From contig NZ_NTFY01000062.1 of NCBI RefSeq assembly GCF_002289565.1, positions 1-64,000 on the forward strand: DNA of 64,000 nt. Direction: 5' to 3'. Shown here in pieces: positions 1 to 9,530 of this stretch. The translations under genes were made by a program, and so were the position numbers. The first letter of the stretch is position 1; the number at the start of each line of letters is the position of its first letter. The notes below the pieces were generated by a model. The model was not told the DNA's origin, made no database searches, and saw only the letters and a list, made by a program, of their open reading frames with translations. The stretch is from Rhodopirellula sp. SM50 (GTDB taxonomy: Bacteria > Planctomycetota > Planctomycetia > Pirellulales > Pirellulaceae).

Positions 1-181
1 CCGATTGCCAGACGGTCCAGGGCTCTCTCGCATGACATCTACCGATAGACGCTGCAGTAGGTCACGCTGTGCGTGACAGCCGCGGTAGTGGTCCGTCTAT
101 CGATATTCGTCACGCGCCGTTCACCCGCCTGATTCGATCGCGACCGGAATCGAAAGCCTCCAATGCCCGATTTGAATGAAC
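1..181. other. gene-free left edge with nested inverted repeats
   Basis: I see no convincing gene here. Two nested palindromes are visible: a 9-bp pair (43-51 with 94-102) enclosing a 7-bp hairpin (61-67 with 71-77). They lie downstream of the minus-strand oxidoreductase gene and could belong to a repeat that continues outside the window. Confidence 0.4.
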
Positions 182-252
182 CCACGGATGGCAGAGCGTA
201 CCCACGGATGAAAAGCAGCCTGGGATCCGTGGGTACGCTCTGCCATCCGTGG
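182..252. repeat. 28-bp perfect inverted repeat (hairpin)
   Basis: Positions 182-209 and 225-252 are perfect reverse complements of each other (28 bp) with a 15-nt loop. The hairpin lies 60 bp beyond the stop codon of the minus-strand Gfo/Idh gene. It may stop transcription or protect the mRNA end, but there is no T run, and it resembles the palindromic spacer repeats seen elsewhere in the window. Confidence 0.75.
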
Positions 253-312
253 TCTCCGTTGCAGATACCCGGCATGCACAGCATTCTACGCCGTCGCCAA
301 CCGAACGAAGGA

Positions 313-1830
313 TCACACCGCGTCGACGGACGGGACTTCGTACCCCGGGTTGTTGGCGTCCTTGACCAACGCGTTGGCTTCGTCGGCCCGTTCGCCTTCG
401 AAGCGTTCGGTCTGGGCGTTGAAGCTGAGCATCGGCCCGAGTTGGTAGTTCGCGTCGCTGCCAGAGATCCCAACGCCTTCGGACATCACCTTGTGCAAGC
501 GGCCGAAGTGCTCGATCGCATCTTGATTGCCGCCAAAATCACTGGCCGTTTCGCTGAACGGGACCTCCGATCCCAAGCGGTAAGAGTTGTTCATGATATG
601 GCCGAGCACGCACCCGTAATGGGCGTCCATCACGTTGCCGTTGGCCATCTCGGGATTGCCGGCGCGGACGGCGGCGATGAAGGCATTCCAGTTGCCGCCC
701 GGTGTGACGTCGCCGGGTTCGAGTTTGAGCGGTTCAGCCTTGGAGGCTCCCGGACGCAGGATCTGGTAATTGCCTTCGCCGGTGATCACGCTGCCGTCTT
801 CAAGGTAGTACTCGTTGAAGACCTGCCGCTGGTAGCCTTTGTAGTTGACGTTGCGAACGTTGAAGAACACCATTTGACCGTTCGGATACTCGGCCATTGC
901 GAACATCGTGTTCGGGGTTTCGCCCTGGTCGTCCCACTGAAAACGGCTTCCGATGGCCATCGTTCGCGTGGGATGGGTCTGGTCGTCATCGATCGCCCAA
1001 CGCGCGACATCCAGTTGGTGCGTCCCCTGGTTGTTCAAGTCTCCGTTGCCGGTTTCCCAGAACCAGTGCCAGTCGTATGGCACATAGTTGGCGTGATAGT
1101 GGTCGATCACCGCGGGGCCTTTCCAGTGCTCCCAATTCAGTTCGGCCGGCGGCGTGCTGATCGGCTCGTGACCGATGCCGCTGCGCGGTTTGCAACAGTA
1201 GCCGTAGGCGATTTTTAACCGCGGCAACTTGCCGGACTTCAACGCTTCGTGCAGCCCCGCGACTCCGGCGTTGCTTCGTCGCTGGGTGCCGTGCTGGATC
1301 ACGACGCCATATTTTTTCTGGGCTTCGACAGCGACTCGGCCTTCGGCGATGTCGTGGCTCATCGGTTTTTCGACGTACACGTGTTTGCCGGCTTGGGCAC
1401 CCCAGATCGTCATCAGCGAGTGCCAATGGTTGGGGGTGGCAATCGAAATCGCATCGACGGTCGGGTCATCCAATGCCCGCCGAATGTCGTCGATTCCCTG
1501 GGTCGTCATCTTGCCCTTGACACGTTTCTGGACACCGCTGATCCCTTTGGCGAGCGCCTTTTCCCACGGATCAGCGACGTAGGCCAGTTCGACGTTGGGC
1601 GCGCCCAACCAACCACCGATATGAGCTTGGCCGCGGCCATTGAGGCCTGCGACGGCGATCCGGACACGGTCGTTGGCCCCTTCGATCGCTCCGCTGGCTT
1701 TGGTGCCGGTGATCAGAAAACTGCTGCCGGCTAAAAAACTGCCGCCGGCGACGGCCGAACCGGTTTTCTTCAAAAAACTGCGGCGTGTACTGGCGTGAGT
1801 GGTCTTCGGGTGGGGATTCGGGTTGCTCAT
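313..1830 (-). CDS. Tat-exported Gfo/Idh/MocA family oxidoreductase
   Basis: This is a 505-residue NAD(P)-dependent dehydrogenase-like protein of the Gfo/Idh/MocA family, which typically acts on sugars or inositols. The N-terminus carries a twin-arginine signal (TRRSFLKK followed by a Gly/Ala/Ser-rich hydrophobic stretch), so it should be exported folded. The Rossmann start reads VRIAVAGLNGRGQAHIGGW, near residue 55, and the family EKP motif is present (VYVEKPMSHD). I chose the ATG at 1830 rather than 1866 because it gives a normal Tat n-region and has AAGG upstream. Tat-exported paralogues of this family are abundant in Planctomycetes. The substrate cannot be told. It stands alone, divergent from the 2051 gene. 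Confidence 0.9.
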   Translation of the reverse strand: MSNPNPHPKTTHASTRRSFLKKTGSAVAGGSFLAGSSFLITGTKASGAIEGANDRVRIAVAGLNGRGQAHIGGWLGAPNVELAYVADPWEKALAKGISGVQKRVKGKMTTQGIDDIRRALDDPTVDAISIATPNHWHSLMTIWGAQAGKHVYVEKPMSHDIAEGRVAVEAQKKYGVVIQHGTQRRSNAGVAGLHEALKSGKLPRLKIAYGYCCKPRSGIGHEPISTPPAELNWEHWKGPAVIDHYHANYVPYDWHWFWETGNGDLNNQGTHQLDVARWAIDDDQTHPTRTMAIGSRFQWDDQGETPNTMFAMAEYPNGQMVFFNVRNVNYKGYQRQVFNEYYLEDGSVITGEGNYQILRPGASKAEPLKLEPGDVTPGGNWNAFIAAVRAGNPEMANGNVMDAHYGCVLGHIMNNSYRLGSEVPFSETASDFGGNQDAIEHFGRLHKVMSEGVGISGSDANYQLGPMLSFNAQTERFEGERADEANALVKDANNPGYEVPSVDAV

Positions 1831-2050
1831 GGCAAACAAGCCTTGTCGGTCTCGGGAAGGAGTCATTGGCAGGGGGGCAGGACGGAGGCCGATAGACGGC
1901 CGACCGACATATTAACAGCTTCCGACGGCCCCAATGAGGCTTTTGGGGCACAATTTCGGAGGTAGACTGAATAGATCGACGATGATGGGTTGCGAGTGCA
2001 ACGGAAGGATCAACGTCGATGAGTCTGTTTCCTCGACTGGGATCACCGAG

Positions 2051-3037
2051 ATGACTGGTATCGTTCTACGAACTTCGACTGCGATTCGCTCTACCCTCCT
2101 CCGCATGCTTCCAACCGGAGTCGCGGTCGCTGCGCTGTTGTCCGCGCTGGTGGCCAGCGACGAGGCAAACGCACAATTCTTTCGCGGCTTTCGCGCTCGG
2201 GGACCGGTCTTGGTCGGTCCGCCGATTTTGCCGACGCCCTACTACGGCGATGCTTGGGGGGCCTGGCCGCCGGCTCCGGTTGTCGTCGGGCCGCCGAGTC
2301 GTGTCCGCGTGCAGACCCCGTTCTTCTCGCTGAATATCGGCCCCGGTTCGATCGTTCCGCCGCCCTCTGCCGGTTACGACGGTCGCTACCAATCATATCG
2401 CCCCAATTACGACTCACGTTACGATTCGCGCTATGACTCTGGCTATCGATCACCTTATCAACGCGGTTACAGCGAGCCCCGCTCGTCCGTGCCAGACTAC
2501 CGTTCGCCCGCGCCCGCGTACCGTTCGCCCGAATACCGCTCACGCGTCCCAAATTACGGTTCGTCGGTCCCCCAATACGGTTCGTCGGGCAGCTATCGAC
2601 CGGGCAGCGGAGGCGGAATCCCCGACCTGACGACACCGATCGAATTTTCGCTGCCCGCACTGCGTCAGGCCGCCGAAACGCTTTACCGTACCCTGGCGGC
2701 GCGTCCCGATGACGGCGAGGTGTGGTTGGAGTATCTGCAACCCGAACGCATCATCGCCGCGACCGAATCCGGTCGGCTCTCCGCATCGATGAATGAATTG
2801 CATTCCCGTTTTCTGGGCGTGACAAAGAATCCCGACCTGGTGGTGATGACTCGTGTCAATGGATTCCAACGCACCTTGCAGCTGCTGGGAATATGGATCG
2901 AGCTGGAAGGAGACACGTCGGCCGCGGACGACGTCGTCGAACCGAGCGAGGACGCAGGGACCTCGCCGCCGCCGGACCCACAACCGGAAACCACTCAAGA
3001 GATCTTGCCGGCACCACTCGGACAAGTCGATCTTTAG
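2051..3037 (+). CDS. secreted protein with Tyr/Arg/Ser/Pro-rich repeat region
   Basis: This 328-residue protein of unknown function has a clear signal peptide (hydrophobic VAVAALLSALVAS, likely cut after EANA). A Pro/Gly-rich stretch follows, then about 85 residues of short degenerate repeats built on YDSRYDS, YRSP and YGSSVPQ, and then a globular-looking C-terminal domain of about 110 residues (from IPDLTTPIEFSLPALRQ). I chose the ATG at 2051 because the signal peptide begins there; an upstream in-frame ATG at 1934 would add an uncharged leader. It ends 2 bp before the glycosyltransferase gene, so the two are probably cotranscribed. The tyrosine-rich linker suggests a surface or wall location; this is inference. 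Confidence 0.7.
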   Translation: MTGIVLRTSTAIRSTLLRMLPTGVAVAALLSALVASDEANAQFFRGFRARGPVLVGPPILPTPYYGDAWGAWPPAPVVVGPPSRVRVQTPFFSLNIGPGSIVPPPSAGYDGRYQSYRPNYDSRYDSRYDSGYRSPYQRGYSEPRSSVPDYRSPAPAYRSPEYRSRVPNYGSSVPQYGSSGSYRPGSGGGIPDLTTPIEFSLPALRQAAETLYRTLAARPDDGEVWLEYLQPERIIAATESGRLSASMNELHSRFLGVTKNPDLVVMTRVNGFQRTLQLLGIWIELEGDTSAADDVVEPSEDAGTSPPPDPQPETTQEILPAPLGQVDL

Positions 3038-3039
3038 AC

Positions 3040-4188
3040 ATGTTGGCCGAAGAGAAGGCGGCCGATGACGAGAATTTGGCAAGCCTATCGATCGCCTGTT
3101 GTATCCACTCGCTCAATGGCGGTGGTGCCGAACGTGTGATGGCGGGGTTGACGTCGCGTTTGGCCGAAGGCGGGCATCGTGTCAGCTTGATCACGTTTGA
3201 CGATGGAGCCTCTGATCGTCACGTGATCGCGCCGAGCGTGCAACACGTGCCGCTCGCGCTGTCTGCCGACGCCAGGGGATTGTTGGCCAAGTTCCGTCAG
3301 GTTCGCGCGAGACATCGCGCCATCGCCGACGCAGTGGGGCGACTTCGCCCCGACGTCGTCCTGTCGTTCTGTGATCGAACCAATCTCGACGTCTTGATGG
3401 CATCCGAGCCATCAGGCCCACCGGTGGTGGTTTGCGAACGCAGCGATCCGGCGCGTCAATCACTCGGACCGTTTTGGAATGCGACTCGTCGACACCAATA
3501 CCGCCAAGCGGCAGCCGTCGTCGCATTGACCGAGACCTCGGCACGCTACCTGCGCCCGTTTTCCAAAGCGGTTGCCGTGATTCCTTCCGCCGTCGACGCG
3601 CCACCGGTGACCTCTGACCGCGAGCAAGCGTGTGCGCGAAAACAGATTGCCGGTGTCGGAAGACTGGAACCGGAAAAAGGATTTGACCGCCTGTTGGTCG
3701 CGTTTGCCCAGGCCACGTCCGAAGATCCGAGCTGGCGGTTGGTGATCTACGGTGAAGGCACACAACGCGACGCGTTACTCGCCCAGGCAAAATCCCTGGG
3801 AATCCACGATCGATTGGAACTGCCCGGCTGGGTGCGTCCGCTTGCCGAACCGCTCTCCCAGGCAACGCTGTTTTGTTTGCCCAGCCGGTATGAAGGGTTC
3901 CCGTCGGCTCTGTTGGAGGCGATGTCGCTGGGCGTTCCTTCGTTGAGTGTCGATTGCGAAAGCGGACCGCGAGTGATCATCGACCACGGCCGTGACGGCT
4001 GGCTGGTGAAATCATCCGTCGAAGGACTCCGCGGCGGCATCGAGACGCTCATCACAGACGTCCACCGACGTGAAGCACTCGGGAGGGCGGGAACCCGAAT
4101 CGTTGATCAATTCGGTTGGGACACGATGGTCGATTGCTACGAACAGTTGCTGCGAGCCGTGGTGCGAGAGCACGCGGTCCCCCGGTAG
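3040..4188 (+). CDS. glycosyltransferase family 4 (GT-B fold)
   Basis: This 382-residue glycosyltransferase is likely to act on a polysaccharide or lipid-linked sugar at the cytoplasmic membrane face. The N-terminal acceptor half opens with CCIHSLNGGGAERVMAGL, the GGGAERV pattern typical of GT4 enzymes. The donor half has GRLEPEKGFDRLL near residue 206 and the nucleotide-sugar motif SRYEGFPSALLEAMSLGVP near residue 281, with the E-x7-E spacing of the family. The ATG at 3040 lies 2 bp after the preceding stop codon; longer upstream starts would lie inside that gene. The sugar and acceptor cannot be inferred. Confidence 0.92.
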   Translation: MLAEEKAADDENLASLSIACCIHSLNGGGAERVMAGLTSRLAEGGHRVSLITFDDGASDRHVIAPSVQHVPLALSADARGLLAKFRQVRARHRAIADAVGRLRPDVVLSFCDRTNLDVLMASEPSGPPVVVCERSDPARQSLGPFWNATRRHQYRQAAAVVALTETSARYLRPFSKAVAVIPSAVDAPPVTSDREQACARKQIAGVGRLEPEKGFDRLLVAFAQATSEDPSWRLVIYGEGTQRDALLAQAKSLGIHDRLELPGWVRPLAEPLSQATLFCLPSRYEGFPSALLEAMSLGVPSLSVDCESGPRVIIDHGRDGWLVKSSVEGLRGGIETLITDVHRREALGRAGTRIVDQFGWDTMVDCYEQLLRAVVREHAVPR

Positions 4189-4204
4189 CGAGCGGAACAG
4201 GTGG

Positions 4205-4569
4205 CAGTCACCGTTGGTGTATAGCCTTCAGGCGATTCCCGGTCGCTGCAAAGCAGCGACCGTAAACGGCTAAAGCCCAATACCGCTAAGTTGACATCAA
4301 TGAGGGGCCCGGACGCTGGCGCGAACCGGCTGATATCAAACGAACATCAGCCGTTTGGCGCGAGCCTACGGGCCCTCACCTACGCAAACGACGCTTAACT
4401 TTGCGGTATCGGGCTGAAGCCTGCACACCAACAAGTGTACCGGCGTCATTCGGGTCAGGCACCGTTGGTGTATAGCCTTCAGGCGATTCCCACTCGCTGC
4501 AAAGCAGCGACCGTAGGCGGCTGAAGCCTGCACACCAACAAGTGTGCCGGCGTCATTGGGGCCAGGCAT
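4205..4569. repeat. composite palindromic repeat block
   Basis: This 400-bp gene-free interval is built from repeats. A unit starting CACCGTTGGTGTATAGCC occurs at 4209-4277 and again at 4470-4540; each copy contains a CGCTGCAAAGCAGCG hairpin. Between them lies a large imperfect palindrome (4301-4378) of the form GGGCCCG...GGCTGAT/ATCAGCC...CGGGCCC. A second direct repeat, beginning CTGAAGCCTGCACACC, is at 4423-4470 and 4522-4568. An inverted copy of the 4209-4430 part is found at 42552-42782. Confidence 0.8.
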
Positions 4570-4594
4570 CCTAAGTTGAACAATTGACCGAGGG

Positions 4595-6058
4595 CTACAG
4601 CAAGATCTCGTCGACCACCCGCGCCGGTTTGACGCCGGTCAGTTTTTGATCGAGACCTTGGAAGGGGAACACCATTTTGCGGTGATCGATCCCCAACAGA
4701 TGCTGCATCGTCGCGTGGAAATCACGCAGATGCACCGGCGACTCGGCGATCTGGTACCCCAGTTCGTCGGTCGCACCGTAGGTCATGCCGGGACGAATCC
4801 CACCGCCGGCCATCCACAGGGTAAACGCATTGGGATTGTGATCGCGACCGTGGAACCGAGTCGCCTGGCCGCCACGATTTTCCGCCATCGATGTGCGGCC
4901 GAATTCACCGCTCCAGACCACCAACGTGTCGTCCAACATCCCGCGGCGTTCCAGATCATTCAACAGCGCGGTCATCGGCCGATCGGTCTGCATGCACTTT
5001 TTCGACAGGCCTTTTCCCAGTGATTCACCTTCGTTGGTTCCGTGCGAGTCCCATCCCCAATCGAACAATTGAATGAAGCGGACCCCGCGTTCGGCCAACC
5101 GACGCGCCAACAAACAATTGTTGGCAAAGGATTCTTTTCCGGGTTCGGTACCGTACTCCTCGTGCGTTTCCTTGGTTTCCTGACTGATGTCCATCGCGTC
5201 GGGGACGGCCGTTTGCATGCGGAACGCGAGTTCATACTGCTTCATGCGTGTCAGCGTTTCGGGGTCACCGAAGGTTTCGTAGTTCATCTGGTTCAATCGA
5301 TCCAGCGTGTCGAGCGCAAGACGCCGCTCGTCGCGTGAGACGCCCGACGGGTTGGAAACATTCAACACCGGATCGCCCTTGGAACGGCACTGAACGCCTT
5401 GATAGACCGAAGGCAGAAACCCGCTGCTCCACAGCGCTTTTCCGACACGCGGTTGCCGTCCGCCGGACAACAGCACGATGAACCCGGGCAGATCTTCGCT
5501 TTCCGATCCCAAGCCCCACGTCACCCAGGAACCGATCGACGGGTACCCGACCCGCGACTGGCCACAATGCACCATCAACTGTGCCGGGCCGTGATTGAAC
5601 TGGTCGGTCTGCATCGATTTGACGAAGCAAACCTTGTCGACGACCTTGGAAAAGTGAGGCAACCGATCCGACACCCACGCGCCCGAGTCGCCGTATTGTT
5701 GGAACGGATAACGCGGCCCCAACATTTTTGGCGTGCCCTGGATGAAGGCGAACCGGTTGCCTTCGAGATACTCGGCGGGGCAGTCTTTTCCGTCGACCTC
5801 GTGCAGCGCCGGTTTGTAATCAAACAATTCCAATTGGCTCGGCGCACCGATCATGTGCAGGAAGATCACGCGTTTGGCTTTCGCGGCGATCGCCCCCAAA
5901 CCGCCGGCGCTGGGACTGGCCGACACCGCGCCGGCCTGGCTGGCCAACCATGCGGCCCCCAACCCGGCCGCGGATTGCTGTAGAAAATGTCGCCGTGTTT
6001 CGAATTGCAGACTCCGTGTGAACACTTCGCCGGCGAGTCGTTGTTCGATGCTACTCAT
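4595..6058 (-). CDS. DUF1501 domain-containing protein
   Basis: This 487-residue member of the DUF1501 family has an alkaline phosphatase/sulfatase-like fold and unproven activity. A Tat-like signal is visible (ETRRHFLQQSAAGLGAAWL). Further hallmarks are VIFLHMIGAPSQLELFDYKP, the VWSGEFGRTSMAENRGG block and GRDHNPNAFTLWMAGGG, which resemble metal-binding positions of alkaline phosphatase-like enzymes. The ATG overlaps the upstream cytochrome-domain gene by ATGA, so translation is probably coupled. DUF1501 proteins are routinely paired with DUF1549/DUF1553 proteins in Planctomycetes, and a role in degrading complex (often sulfated) polysaccharides has been suggested. The function of the pair remains inferred. 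Confidence 0.9.
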   Translation of the reverse strand: MSSIEQRLAGEVFTRSLQFETRRHFLQQSAAGLGAAWLASQAGAVSASPSAGGLGAIAAKAKRVIFLHMIGAPSQLELFDYKPALHEVDGKDCPAEYLEGNRFAFIQGTPKMLGPRYPFQQYGDSGAWVSDRLPHFSKVVDKVCFVKSMQTDQFNHGPAQLMVHCGQSRVGYPSIGSWVTWGLGSESEDLPGFIVLLSGGRQPRVGKALWSSGFLPSVYQGVQCRSKGDPVLNVSNPSGVSRDERRLALDTLDRLNQMNYETFGDPETLTRMKQYELAFRMQTAVPDAMDISQETKETHEEYGTEPGKESFANNCLLARRLAERGVRFIQLFDWGWDSHGTNEGESLGKGLSKKCMQTDRPMTALLNDLERRGMLDDTLVVWSGEFGRTSMAENRGGQATRFHGRDHNPNAFTLWMAGGGIRPGMTYGATDELGYQIAESPVHLRDFHATMQHLLGIDHRKMVFPFQGLDQKLTGVKPARVVDEILL

Positions 6059-8949
6059 TTCGTCAAAACCTCATCCAAGTTCAGCAAGACGCTCGCGACA
6101 GCGGTCATCGCCGCCTGCTGATTCGGCTCTTCGCCGTCATGCTTTTGTAAGATCGAATCGTAAAGTTCTCTGATGGCAACCGATTCCGCTTGCTGGGGCT
6201 GTCGACAGGTTGCCAATCGGAAACCGTAACGAAGCTGTTGATCGACGTCGTCGTCGGCCGCGATCATGCGACCGGCCAATGCCTGAGAGGCTTCGACGAA
6301 CGTTGCGTCGTTGAGCGTCATCAACGCTTGGGTCGGCGTGTTGGAAGGCAATCGCCGCATCGAGCAAAACTCACGCGACGGCGCGTCGAACGATGCCATC
6401 ATCGGATAGGGAATCGATCGTTTCGTGTACGTGTAAATCGTGCGTCGGTAGCGGTCCGGGTTGTTGGGGTCCACCGTCGCCCATTTGTCGCCACCTTGAA
6501 ACGGTTTCCAGACGCCGTCGGGCAGCGGCGGATGAACCGGCGGACCGAATTGTTTTTCGCTCAATAGACCGGCGATGAACAACGCCTGGTCACGAATCGT
6601 CTCGGCGGGCAGACGTCCGCGTGGGCCTCGGCTGAGCCATCGGTTGGCCGGATCGATTTCGTATCGCTTTGCGTCGACTTCTGCACTTTGGCGATACGTC
6701 GAACTGAGCACCAATTCGCGCAACAACGTCTTCACGCTCCATCCCATCTCGGCGCGGAATCGAACGGCCAGGTCATCGAGCAACCGCGGATGCGTCGGGG
6801 GTGCCCCGGCAATCCCGAAGTCTTCCTGCGTTTCGACGATGCCGGTGCCGAACAGCTGCGCCCAGAAACGATTGACGGCGACGCGTGCGGTCAGTGGGTT
6901 GTCGGGGCTGATCAGCCACTCGGCCATCTGCAACCGCGTCAACGAAGCGTCGGGTTCGACCGACGGCGTGGCCAAAAACGCGGGAATCGCCGGGTCGACG
7001 GGATCAGTTTTTGTGGTTTGATTGCCGCGATCAAACACCCGCGACGGTCGGGCAAACTGCTGGGGCCGTTCGATCAAGATCGGCGTGTTGATCGAACGGA
7101 TCGATGCCCGCTGGCGACGCAGCGCCGCGATCTGTTCGCGGGCCGCCACGCGCGGGGCGTCTGTCAGCCACTCGGTGAACCCGCCGGATTGGCTGACCGC
7201 AATCCTGCCGCGATGGGCGATCAGCGGAAACGCTCCCAATTCGACGTCGTTGAACGCGATCTCCACATCCAGTCGGTCGCCCGGTTTGACCTGGACCGGT
7301 GGATTGGCCAGGAACGCGCCGCTGCGAGGGTGATGGATTCGAGAATACGGACCAAATCCGTGGTTGGACTTGGGGTTCAAACTTTCATTGGGCTGCAACA
7401 GCGGATCGGGTTCGTCGGAGATCACTTGCTCGAATTGGATTGCCGTTTCGGTCCCGTCCTGGGAAATCAGTTTGGCCGCCAAGTGCGAGACGATGAATCC
7501 CCACTCCGAATCGATCAGGGCTTGTTGCTCGTTCTTTGGAAATCCCGTGAACCGCAGCGCCGTGATTTGCTCGATCGACTCATCGACCGTGCCGTTGATG
7601 TGCACCTTCGTCCTGGTTTGAACCGTTCCGGTCGTCTGGTACTCCGCGACCCCAGCGACGGTTGCGGCGACGACCCGTGTATTGTTGTTGGTGGACAGCT
7701 CCAGATCGGAAATCGGTTTCCAGAGCTCGTCGTCCTTGACCAGTTCGCGAGCGCGTCGCCACTCGTTCAACCACAGCTGGTCAGCCTGTTCGTCCAACTG
7801 AAACGCTTCGTCGAATTGATCGTGATCGACGGGAACGGCCAGGGTCGGCAGATCGTTGCCCAGATCACTGTCGGCGGTGTTGTTGAAGAACGCCAGGAAT
7901 TGGTAGTACTCCTTGTGCTCGATCGGATCGTAAGGATGCGAGTGGCACTGGACGCAACCGAACGAGACGCCTTGCCATGCTTGCCAAGTCGTATTGACGC
8001 GGTCCATCACCGCTTCGGTGCGAAACGTCTCGTCGTCCGTTCCGCCTTCCTCATTGGTTTGCGTCGTGCGGTGACACGCGGTCGCCAGCAGGTCGTCGAG
8101 CGTGCGATCGGGCAATAGATCACCGGCCAATTGCCGAACCGTGAATTGGTCATACGGCATGTCTTGGTTGAACGCACGGATCACCCAGTCGCGGAATTGC
8201 CAGATCGTGCGGCGACCATCCAGCCCCAGACCTCGCGAATCGGCGTAGCGGATGACGTCCAGCCACACACTTGCCCAACGTTCGCCGAACGCGGGCGAGG
8301 CCAGGAAATCGTCGGTGGCAACCCGGTAGGCGTCTTCGCCGTTGTGGCGGACGTCTGCTAGAAAGGCGTCGACTCGCTCAGGCGTCGGTGGCAATCCGGT
8401 CAAATCCAACGACGCCCTGCGCAACCATTCTTCCGGATCAGCATCCACTTGGGGCGCCAGCCCCTGCTGCTTCATCTTGTCCAGCACAAACGGATCGATG
8501 CGTGTCCGCGACCATGGATCGGATTCAAGCGAACGGGGCTCGGCGCGTTGCGGTTGTGTAAACGCCCAGTGTTTTCCCCACTGGCCACCGCCGTCGATCC
8601 AACGCTTCAGAATATCGATCTCCGCCGCGTTGAGTGAGCGGCCGTGATCGCTCGGCGGCATGTGCTCTTCCTCGTCGGCCGGGAGCAACACCCGTTCCAT
8701 CAAATACGAGTCTTCGGAGCTGCCCGGATCGATCACCGCCAGCACGCTGTCGGCATAGACAAAACTCAGCCCCCCGGCTTGCTTGACACCACCGTGACAG
8801 GCGACACAGTGCTGGTTGAAGATTGGCCGTACGTCACGATTAAAGTCCACCGGTGGCGAAATTGCGTCATCCTCAGCGGGGGCTTTCCCCCCCAGCACAC
8901 AGCCAAATGAGAACCCGATAACTGCAATCAATGTGAGTAAACGTATCAC
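6055..8949 (-). CDS. PSD1 / planctomycete cytochrome c, DUF1549 and DUF1553 protein
   Basis: This is a protein of about 964 residues with the planctomycete multi-domain layout. It has an N-terminal signal ending near GFSFGC (possible lipobox), then a cytochrome c-like domain with haem-binding CVACHG and a distal MPP methionine (EEHMPPSDHG). DUF1549 follows (RIDPFVLDKMKQQGL, RRASLDLTGLPPTPERVDAF), then a central beta-rich region, and DUF1553 at the C-terminus (TARVAVNRFWAQLFGTGIV, RLLDDLAVRF). The start is uncertain. GTG at 8949 has GGAG 4 nt upstream, whereas TTG at 8976 gives a longer n-region. The stop overlaps the DUF1501 start. It is probably periplasmic or envelope-attached; the reaction is unknown. 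Confidence 0.9.
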   Translation of the reverse strand: MIRLLTLIAVIGFSFGCVLGGKAPAEDDAISPPVDFNRDVRPIFNQHCVACHGGVKQAGGLSFVYADSVLAVIDPGSSEDSYLMERVLLPADEEEHMPPSDHGRSLNAAEIDILKRWIDGGGQWGKHWAFTQPQRAEPRSLESDPWSRTRIDPFVLDKMKQQGLAPQVDADPEEWLRRASLDLTGLPPTPERVDAFLADVRHNGEDAYRVATDDFLASPAFGERWASVWLDVIRYADSRGLGLDGRRTIWQFRDWVIRAFNQDMPYDQFTVRQLAGDLLPDRTLDDLLATACHRTTQTNEEGGTDDETFRTEAVMDRVNTTWQAWQGVSFGCVQCHSHPYDPIEHKEYYQFLAFFNNTADSDLGNDLPTLAVPVDHDQFDEAFQLDEQADQLWLNEWRRARELVKDDELWKPISDLELSTNNNTRVVAATVAGVAEYQTTGTVQTRTKVHINGTVDESIEQITALRFTGFPKNEQQALIDSEWGFIVSHLAAKLISQDGTETAIQFEQVISDEPDPLLQPNESLNPKSNHGFGPYSRIHHPRSGAFLANPPVQVKPGDRLDVEIAFNDVELGAFPLIAHRGRIAVSQSGGFTEWLTDAPRVAAREQIAALRRQRASIRSINTPILIERPQQFARPSRVFDRGNQTTKTDPVDPAIPAFLATPSVEPDASLTRLQMAEWLISPDNPLTARVAVNRFWAQLFGTGIVETQEDFGIAGAPPTHPRLLDDLAVRFRAEMGWSVKTLLRELVLSSTYRQSAEVDAKRYEIDPANRWLSRGPRGRLPAETIRDQALFIAGLLSEKQFGPPVHPPLPDGVWKPFQGGDKWATVDPNNPDRYRRTIYTYTKRSIPYPMMASFDAPSREFCSMRRLPSNTPTQALMTLNDATFVEASQALAGRMIAADDDVDQQLRYGFRLATCRQPQQAESVAIRELYDSILQKHDGEEPNQQAAMTAVASVLLNLDEVLTK

Positions 8950-9040
8950 GTCGCTCCGCCAAATAAGAATCTTCAACTAACCCATCAACCTCCATCTCAG
9001 TCTAACCGAACTCTTGATTGAGATCTAACCGCCGGGGCGA

Positions 9041-9526
9041 TTAGGCACGTCGATAGACCGTTTCCACGGCCTTGGCTTCCGACCCGTCCGGGAAGACGTT
9101 GAAGGCCGTGATCGTCAACTCGTCCGGGCCGCTTTTTTGGTATCGCGTTTTCCAGCCCCAACGGGGTGCATCCTTGGCGACGTCGTACTCACCGACAACC
9201 TCAAAACCGCTCTCCTTCGCCTCGCCCTGAGAAAACATGATCGCATCGCTCATGTGAAAACTGTCGATCCAGGCCACTTGGAATTGCTCCGTGACACCGT
9301 TTCGCGAGATCAACTCTTCGCCGCGGCGGGGTTTTCCTTGCATCGCCCCCTCGTAGGTGTGTCTGGCGAACGCACCTCCCAGGATCAACTGAAACTCCCC
9401 TCGGACCGCGGACTCGTCGGCCAATTCGTCGGGCTCGAACCAGGTCCGACAGGTGCCCTTCCATTTGCCAGAGAGCCACTCAAAGAACTCTGCTTTACTG
9501 ATGTCGCTTTTACTGATGTCGCTCAT
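9041..9526 (-). CDS. DUF1579-like small beta-barrel protein
   Basis: This 161-residue protein without a signal peptide resembles DUF1579, a lipocalin/FABP-like family. Indicators are EFFEWLSGKWKGTCRTWFEP, GGAFARHTYEG and the closing DELTITAFNVFPDGSEAKAVETVYRR. The first residues contain an exact tandem repeat (SDISKSDISK). The start codon lies 4 bp after the stop of the upstream DUF1501 gene, so it belongs to that operon. A small ligand or stress-related role is possible but not shown. Confidence 0.75.
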   Translation of the reverse strand: MSDISKSDISKAEFFEWLSGKWKGTCRTWFEPDELADESAVRGEFQLILGGAFARHTYEGAMQGKPRRGEELISRNGVTEQFQVAWIDSFHMSDAIMFSQGEAKESGFEVVGEYDVAKDAPRWGWKTRYQKSGPDELTITAFNVFPDGSEAKAVETVYRRA

Positions 9527-9530
9527 GGTT

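Noticed and set aside
6688-8118. Long open frame (476 codons) on the plus strand opposite the PSD1 gene
   Set aside because: High-GC shadow of the real minus-strand gene; no recognisable family and no start context.
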